Positions 59,883 to 64,000 of a stretch of DNA of 64,000 nucleotides are shown piece by piece (the stretch's first letter is position 1; the number at the start of each line of letters is the position of its first letter). The notes beneath the pieces were generated by a model. That model was not told where the DNA came from. It worked only from the letters and a program-made list of their open reading frames with translations, and searched no databases. The stretch comes from JAKACA01 sp049510975 (GTDB lineage Bacteria > Actinomycetota > Acidimicrobiia > Acidimicrobiales > Bog-793). Both the position numbers and the translations under genes were made by a program. Location of the stretch: contig JBEKYM010000005.1 of the NCBI GenBank assembly GCA_049510975.1, forward strand, positions 1 through 64,000. The letters are read 5' to 3'.

Positions 59883-61549
59883 GCCCGGGGGGCCCGGCCG
59901 GGCGGAGCGTCGCCGAGCTCGGTGAGACCGGCGGGCTCGTCTTCACCGCCGGCCATCTGGAGGCGCAGTCGCTCGCACAGGCGCTCCGGGCCGAGGCCGT
60001 GCCGGGAGTGCGCGACGTCGTGCCGGCGGCCGACAGCGTCGGGGTCTTCGTCGACACGGCGGTGGCTCGGGTCGCCGATGTCCTCGAGTTCGCCAGCAGG
60101 CTCGTCGCCCCGCCGCTGGCGGGCCGTGGCCGCCGGGTCGAGGTTCCCGTCGTGTTCGACGGGCCAGATCTGGGCGCCGTTGCCGAGTGCGCCGGCTTGA
60201 GCCCCGACGAGCTCGTCGTGCTGCTCGAGGAGGAGCCGCTTCGGGTCGGCTGGCTCGGGTTCATGCCCGGGTTTCCCTACCTCGTTCAGCTGCCTGCCGC
60301 CCTCGCCTCCATACCCCGGCTCGAGCGCCCACGAGCACGCGTGCCTGCCGGTGCCTTCGCCCTCGCCGGCGGCTGCGCCGGCATCTACCCCCAAGCCACG
60401 CCCGGAGGCTGGAACGTGCTGGGCACCACCGCTGTGAGACTGTTCGACGCCGCCCGCACCGACCCGGCGACGTTCGCACCGGGGGATCTCCTCCAGCTGA
60501 GATCCGTCGCCGCCCTCGGCGGCGAACCGACAGCGCCGCCACGGCCGGCGATCACGGCGCGGGGCGGGCGGCGCTGCAGCGTCGTGTCCGGCGGAGCCCT
60601 CAGCCTCGTCACGGACCTCGGTCGCGGCGGCGTCGGCCATCTCGGCGTCCCGCCGGCCGGGCCGGCGGACCCGTTGCGGCACCTCATCGCCAACCTCGCC
60701 GCCGGCAATGCCGGGACGTGCGCCGCCATCGAGGTCACGCTCTCCGGTCCGACGCTCCGCTTCGGCTGCGACGCCTTCGTCGCTCTCGTGGGGGATTGCA
60801 GCCTGTCCATCGACGGCCGGCTCATGCCGGCCTCGAGCGTGCAGCTCGTCGAGCGCGGTCAGAGCGTCTCGGTCGGCTCGGTGCGTGGCGGGCTGCGCGC
60901 CTACCTCGCCATCAGCGGCGGAATCGACAGCCCGGCGGTCCTCGGCAGCAAGTCCGCCGACGGCGCGTCAGGGCTCTGGCCGGGACCGCTGCGCCCGGGC
61001 GACGAGCTCGACCTGGGCATGCCCGGCCGGGCGAGGGGACGGTGGGTCGATCCGCCGGCGGGGCCGATGGTCCTGCCCGTGACACCCGGACCGGACGCCG
61101 GCGGAGCCGGAGCCTTTCGCCTCCAGGCTCTGTTGGAGTCGACCTTCGAGGTCGCCGCCGAGAGCAACCGGGTCGGCACCCGGCTGCGTCAGGCCGGCGG
61201 GGGCGCCGCGCTCGGCGGCGCGGGCGCGGGCGGGGCCGGCGGTGGGGCCGGTGGGCAAGCCGTCGCGGGCGGCGCCCGGCCCGTGGCCTCACGGGCGATG
61301 GTCGTCGGCGCCGTGCAGGTGCCGGCGGACGGTTGCCCGCTCGTGCTCGGTCCCGACCACGGAACGGTCGGCGGGTACCCCGTGCTCGCCGTCGTCAGCC
61401 GCGACGGGCTCGAGCGCTGCGGGCAGCTCCGCCCCGGAACCCTCGTCCGCTTCGAGGTGGCGGATCCGGTCGGGCTCGACACCGTCGCGAAGCGGGCCGC
61501 CGGCTCGCTCCGCGGCTGGATGTCGACCGAGCTCGGCACGAGCGGTTAG
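59879..61549 (+). CDS. pxpBC: Fused 5-oxoprolinase subunits PxpB-PxpC (KipI-KipA type)
   Basis: A 556-residue fusion of the allophanate-hydrolase-like subunits. Residues 1-200 match PxpB/KipI (GFMPGFPYLVQLPAALASIPR, VPAGAFALAGGCAGIYPQATPGGW), and 210-556 match PxpC/KipA (LTVLTDLGR-type GGALSLVTDLGRGGVGHLG, RAYLAISGGIDSPAVLG, VGAVQVPADG). A 30-residue Gly/Ala-rich insertion lies at about residues 438-468 inside the PxpC part. Together with PxpA it would form ATP-dependent 5-oxoprolinase. The fusion of B and C is found in some bacteria, but the insertion is unusual. GTG start overlaps pxpA by 4 bases. Confidence 0.92.
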   Translation: MSPGGPAGRSVAELGETGGLVFTAGHLEAQSLAQALRAEAVPGVRDVVPAADSVGVFVDTAVARVADVLEFASRLVAPPLAGRGRRVEVPVVFDGPDLGAVAECAGLSPDELVVLLEEEPLRVGWLGFMPGFPYLVQLPAALASIPRLERPRARVPAGAFALAGGCAGIYPQATPGGWNVLGTTAVRLFDAARTDPATFAPGDLLQLRSVAALGGEPTAPPRPAITARGGRRCSVVSGGALSLVTDLGRGGVGHLGVPPAGPADPLRHLIANLAAGNAGTCAAIEVTLSGPTLRFGCDAFVALVGDCSLSIDGRLMPASSVQLVERGQSVSVGSVRGGLRAYLAISGGIDSPAVLGSKSADGASGLWPGPLRPGDELDLGMPGRARGRWVDPPAGPMVLPVTPGPDAGGAGAFRLQALLESTFEVAAESNRVGTRLRQAGGGAALGGAGAGGAGGGAGGQAVAGGARPVASRAMVVGAVQVPADGCPLVLGPDHGTVGGYPVLAVVSRDGLERCGQLRPGTLVRFEVADPVGLDTVAKRAAGSLRGWMSTELGTSG

Positions 61550-61616
61550 GCCGGCGGCCCACAAGGCAGCGGCAGCCCGGTCGGCGACTCGTGCGCGGAC
61601 GAGGCATGATCGCACC

Positions 61617-62198
61617 ATGCCGACCACCGTCATCGAGCTCGAAGAACGGCCGACGCCGATCGACGGGCTGCGCATCGTCACGACAAAACAAGTCGAGGAC
61701 GAGCGCGGCACCGTCCGCGAGATCTACCGGGACAGCGTCCTTCGTGCCGTCGGCGGCGGTTCGATGGGCGCCAGCCGCCAGGTCAACCTCACGAGCTCTC
61801 GCCGGGGAACGATCCGCGGCCTGCACGGTGAGGACATGACCAAGCTCGTCGGCGTCGCCACCGGGCGAGCGCACGGCGCGTACCTGGACGCACGAGCCGG
61901 CTCGGCCACCTTCGGGACGTTGCTCACCGTCGACCTGCAGCCGGGCACGCAGGTGCTCGTGCCCCGCGGCGTCTGCAACGGCTTCCAGGCGCTCACCGAC
62001 GGATGCCTGTACCTCTACTGCTTCGATGCCGAATGGGTGCCGGGCATGCCGGGGTTGGCCGTCAACCCGCTCGACCCTGATCTCGCCATCGACTGGCCCC
62101 TCCCTATCGACCCGACCGACCGCTCCCTCATCTCGGAGAAGGACGTCTCGGCGCCGAACTTCGCCGAGCTCGGGCTCGCGCCGGACCCGGTGAGCTAG
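61617..62198 (+). CDS. dTDP-4-dehydrorhamnose 3,5-epimerase (RmlC)-like cupin
   Basis: A 193-residue cupin of the RmlC family. The general fold is clear: GTIRGLHGED with the base His, AYLDARAGSATFGTLLTVDL, and VLVPRGVCNGFQALTDGCLYLY. In the usual epimerase the second segment reads AHGF with a conserved His; here it is CNGF, so one active-site residue is changed. This suggests a different sugar nucleotide or a 3-epimerase-only enzyme. No other sugar-nucleotide gene is adjacent. It starts at ATG 61617, 67 bases after the PxpBC gene; the DUF2237 gene follows after 4 bases. Confidence 0.82.
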   Translation: MPTTVIELEERPTPIDGLRIVTTKQVEDERGTVREIYRDSVLRAVGGGSMGASRQVNLTSSRRGTIRGLHGEDMTKLVGVATGRAHGAYLDARAGSATFGTLLTVDLQPGTQVLVPRGVCNGFQALTDGCLYLYCFDAEWVPGMPGLAVNPLDPDLAIDWPLPIDPTDRSLISEKDVSAPNFAELGLAPDPVS

Positions 62199-62202
62199 CG
62201 CC

Positions 62203-62562
62203 ATGGCCCTCAACGTGCTCGGCACGGACCTCGAGCCCTGCAGTTTCGAACCGCTCACCGGCTTCTACCGGGACGGCTGTTGCAACACCGGCGGCGAGGA
62301 CGCCGGAGTGCACACGGTCTGCACGCTCGTGACGGCGGAGTTTCTCGAATTCTCGAAAGCCGCCGGCAACGACCTCAGCACGCCGCACCCGGAGTGGGGC
62401 TTCGGCGGCCTCAAGCCCGGTGACCGCTGGTGCCTGTGTGCTGCTCGTTGGCAGGAGGCCTTCGAGGCCGGCATGGCGCCGCAGGTCGTGCTCGCCGCCA
62501 CCCACCGGGCGACGCTCGAGTGGGTCAGTCTCGGCGATCTGCAGGCACACGCCGCTCCATGA
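62203..62562 (+). CDS. DUF2237 family protein
   Basis: A 119-residue protein of the conserved DUF2237 family. The pattern ARPLTGFYRDG-type start (EPLTGFYRDGCCNTG), CTLVTAEFLEFSK, GNDLSTPHPEWGFGGLKPGDRW and CLCAARWQEAFEAG is diagnostic. Function is unknown; it carries five conserved-looking cysteines (Cys14-like, CC pair, CLC) that could bind metal. It sits between an RmlC-like and a SAM-hydrolase gene with 4-base spacing and 4-base overlap, so it is co-translated with them. Confidence 0.88.
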   Translation: MALNVLGTDLEPCSFEPLTGFYRDGCCNTGGEDAGVHTVCTLVTAEFLEFSKAAGNDLSTPHPEWGFGGLKPGDRWCLCAARWQEAFEAGMAPQVVLAATHRATLEWVSLGDLQAHAAP

Positions 62563-63410
62563 ACGGGCGGTCCGACCCCGCCGGCGAGGCCGGCCCGCCC
62601 CAGCGGTACGGGTGCCTGACGTTGACGACGGACTATGGGTTCGGGGCGGGTTTCGTCGGGGCGTTGCACGCCGTAGCGTTTCGGATCGCCCCGAGCGTGC
62701 AGGTGATCGACCTCGACCACGGCGTGCCCCCGCAGGACGTGCGCCTCGGGGCGCTTCGCCTGGAGCGGTTCATGCGCTTTGCTCCGCCCGGGGTCCACGT
62801 CGGCGTCGTCGACCCGGGCGTCGGCTCCGACCGGGGCGCCGTGGCGGTGGCCGCCGGCGCCCACGCCTTCGTGGGGCCCGACAACGGCTTGCTCCCGTGG
62901 GCGGCCGAGGCCGCCGGCGCTCCCCTGCGAGCCGTCCTGCTCGACCGCCCGCAGTTCTGGCTCGAGCACTCCTCGCGCACCTTCGACGGGCGCGACGTCT
63001 TCGTACCGGTGGCTGCTCACCTCGCGAGTGGCCGGCGGCTCGACGAGGTCGGGAGCGAGATCGACCCTGCCGGCCTCGTGCGCCTCGCCAGGCCGACCGC
63101 ACTCGTCGACGCGGGCACGGCCACCCTCGAGGTTCTGCAGGTCGACACGTTCGGCAACGTCCAGCTGAGCGGCGGCGAGACCATCGTCGAGGCGCTCGGC
63201 TTGCACGTCGGCGACGCGGTTCAGGTGCAGGCCGGCGGTCTGGCGCCGCTCGAGGCCCTCTACGGCGAAACGTTCGCGTCGGTCGCACGAGGGGGCACGG
63301 TCGTGCTCGTCGACAGCGACGGCTGCATCGCCGTGTCGGTCAACGGAGGTCGGGCGGACGTGCTCTTCGGGCCGTCGCCGCCGGCGGCCGTCAGCCTCCG
63401 CCGCGGCTGA
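62559..63410 (+). CDS. SAM hydrolase (S-adenosylmethionine hydroxide adenosyltransferase) family protein
   Basis: A 283-residue member of the DUF62/SAM hydroxide adenosyltransferase family that splits S-adenosylmethionine into adenosine and methionine and is related to fluorinase and chlorinase. The motifs are LTTDYGFGAGFVGALHAV, VDPGVGSDRGAVAV, FVGPDNGLL and TFDGRDVFVPVAAHLASG, containing the Asp-Arg-His type active site. Halogenases carry an extra insertion of about 20 residues, which I do not see, so the hydrolase role is favoured. The ATG at 62559 overlaps the DUF2237 stop by 4 bases. It is the last gene of the unit. Confidence 0.9.
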   Translation: MNGRSDPAGEAGPPQRYGCLTLTTDYGFGAGFVGALHAVAFRIAPSVQVIDLDHGVPPQDVRLGALRLERFMRFAPPGVHVGVVDPGVGSDRGAVAVAAGAHAFVGPDNGLLPWAAEAAGAPLRAVLLDRPQFWLEHSSRTFDGRDVFVPVAAHLASGRRLDEVGSEIDPAGLVRLARPTALVDAGTATLEVLQVDTFGNVQLSGGETIVEALGLHVGDAVQVQAGGLAPLEALYGETFASVARGGTVVLVDSDGCIAVSVNGGRADVLFGPSPPAAVSLRRG

Positions 63411-63425
63411 GAGGCCGCCGCCGGA

Positions 63426-63986
63426 TCAGGGAAGCAGCCGGGCGCCGCCGCCCTGCGGGATCGAGCCGGCAAACGTCACTCGGGTGGCGCCGCTCAGGCC
63501 GATGGCCGACCCGAGCCTGTGCCAAAACGCCGCCGAGTTCGCCGACCGCACCGAGAGAGCCCCGCGGACGGTCTCACAGCCCCACGGGTCGAGGGCAACG
63601 GCGGCAGAGGCTCGCCCGAGGGAGAAGTCGACGTTGTAGCCGATCCCGACGTCCACCGGGCAGCTGAAGAGGCCAGGAGGGAACCTCGGCAGGCCACAGA
63701 TCAGCTGAGCCACTTGTCGGGCGGCCGGCCCCGAGACCGTGATGACCGGCGGGATGGAGAACTTCGGGTGGTTGGCCGGGAGCGACACGACCCGGCGCAC
63801 GACCGCACCGGTGACCGAGCTGATCTCACCGCACAGCCCGGTGGCACTCGTCAGATGGCCCTGCACGCTCGTGCTGTGAGGCGAGACCGGCGCTGCCAGC
63901 CGGGCCTGCCCGCCGGCGGCAATGGCGCCGAGGCCTACGCCGATGACCGCCAGAACTCCGGCGGTGAGGATGAGGAGGCTTCGCAT
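63426..63986 (-). CDS. Secreted or membrane-anchored hypothetical protein
   Basis: A 186-residue protein I do not recognise. The N-terminus has a signal-like hydrophobic helix (LLILTAGVLAVIGVGLGAIAAG), so the rest should be extracytoplasmic. Four cysteines in the mature part (near residues 52, 97, 109 and 137) suggest two disulfides. Beta-rich stretches such as SIPPVITVSGPAARQVAQ and YNVDFSLGRASAAVALDPW recur. The gene is convergent with the SAM hydrolase gene (15 bases) and its start is 15 bases from the window edge, so further context is missing. Confidence 0.7.
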   Translation of the reverse strand: MRSLLILTAGVLAVIGVGLGAIAAGGQARLAAPVSPHSTSVQGHLTSATGLCGEISSVTGAVVRRVVSLPANHPKFSIPPVITVSGPAARQVAQLICGLPRFPPGLFSCPVDVGIGYNVDFSLGRASAAVALDPWGCETVRGALSVRSANSAAFWHRLGSAIGLSGATRVTFAGSIPQGGGARLLP

Positions 63987-64000
63987 GATGGCTTTGACGC

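Noticed and set aside
62559..63410. Fluorinase or chlorinase
   Set aside because: The extra loop typical of the halogenating branch is not visible, and the hydrolase motif set is complete.

Overview
The window is a GC-rich, densely coded bacterial chromosome segment with many GTG starts and long runs of genes overlapping by 4 bases. The families present (Cgl0159-type inositol aldolase, paired CrcB with DUF190, secreted coiled-coil NlpC/P60 hydrolases, 14-helix DHA2 transporters, LacI/MarR/DtxR regulators) point to an actinobacterium, probably a free-living or soil/aquatic Acidimicrobiia-like lineage. That placement is inference: no rRNA or tRNA is visible. I see no phage, insertion sequence, CRISPR array or origin, so this reads as ordinary chromosome with some accessory modules.

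Left part (1-15.6 kb): a minus-strand group with a MutY-like DNA glycosylase, a MaoC hydratase and a small DUF6941-like protein faces an acyl-CoA dehydrogenase, a DJ-1/PfpI protein and a DHA2 exporter. A five-gene minus run follows: fumarase, an unknown protein, a dienelactone-hydrolase-like enzyme, an HpcH/HpaI CoA-ester lyase and YggU. Then come a secreted NlpC/P60 hydrolase, an SDR, a quinone-oxidoreductase-like MDR and acetoacetyl-CoA synthetase. The theme is CoA-thioester and carboxylic-acid metabolism.

Middle part (15.6-33.6 kb): a lipoprotein; a MarR regulator overlapping a DHA2 multidrug exporter, with an inverted-repeat operator; a DoxX-Rieske fusion; a TetR regulator with an amidohydrolase ending in a 33-bp tandem repeat; an aldo/keto reductase; an MscL channel with a zinc-ribbon tail; an ABC-F ATPase; an N-terminal GNAT fused to ADP-forming acyl-CoA synthetase; and a fluoride-resistance operon (crcB-DUF190-crcB) behind a fluoride riboswitch. 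A cyclopropane-fatty-acid synthase-like methyltransferase, an FTR1 iron permease with a small coupled gene, a divergent DtxR-family regulator and a FAH-family enzyme complete it.

Inositol block (33.8-51.8 kb): this is the most distinctive part. A LacI-family gene with its own promoter and operators starts a run of thirteen genes on one strand: two Dpp/Opp-type permeases, a family-5 solute-binding lipoprotein, a single-chain double ATPase, a dimethylformamidase-like protein, an inositol-dehydrogenase-like oxidoreductase, an IolE-like isomerase, IolC, a Cgl0159-type aldolase, IolB, IolD and two more Gfo/Idh/MocA oxidoreductases. Together these cover import, oxidation, dehydration, ring opening, isomerisation, phosphorylation and aldol cleavage of an inositol-like substrate. 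The importer type and the dimethylformamidase-like protein suggest the imported compound may be a conjugated or amidated cyclitol rather than free inositol.

Right part (51.8-64 kb): type II NADH dehydrogenase and an MFS protein; a stand-alone formaldehyde-activating-enzyme homologue; an AlaX-type tRNA-editing protein with an alpha/beta hydrolase; a second NlpC/P60 hydrolase; a site-2 protease with CBS domains; the 5-oxoprolinase genes pxpA and a fused pxpB-pxpC; an RmlC-like cupin; a DUF2237 protein; an S-adenosylmethionine hydrolase; and a small secreted protein.
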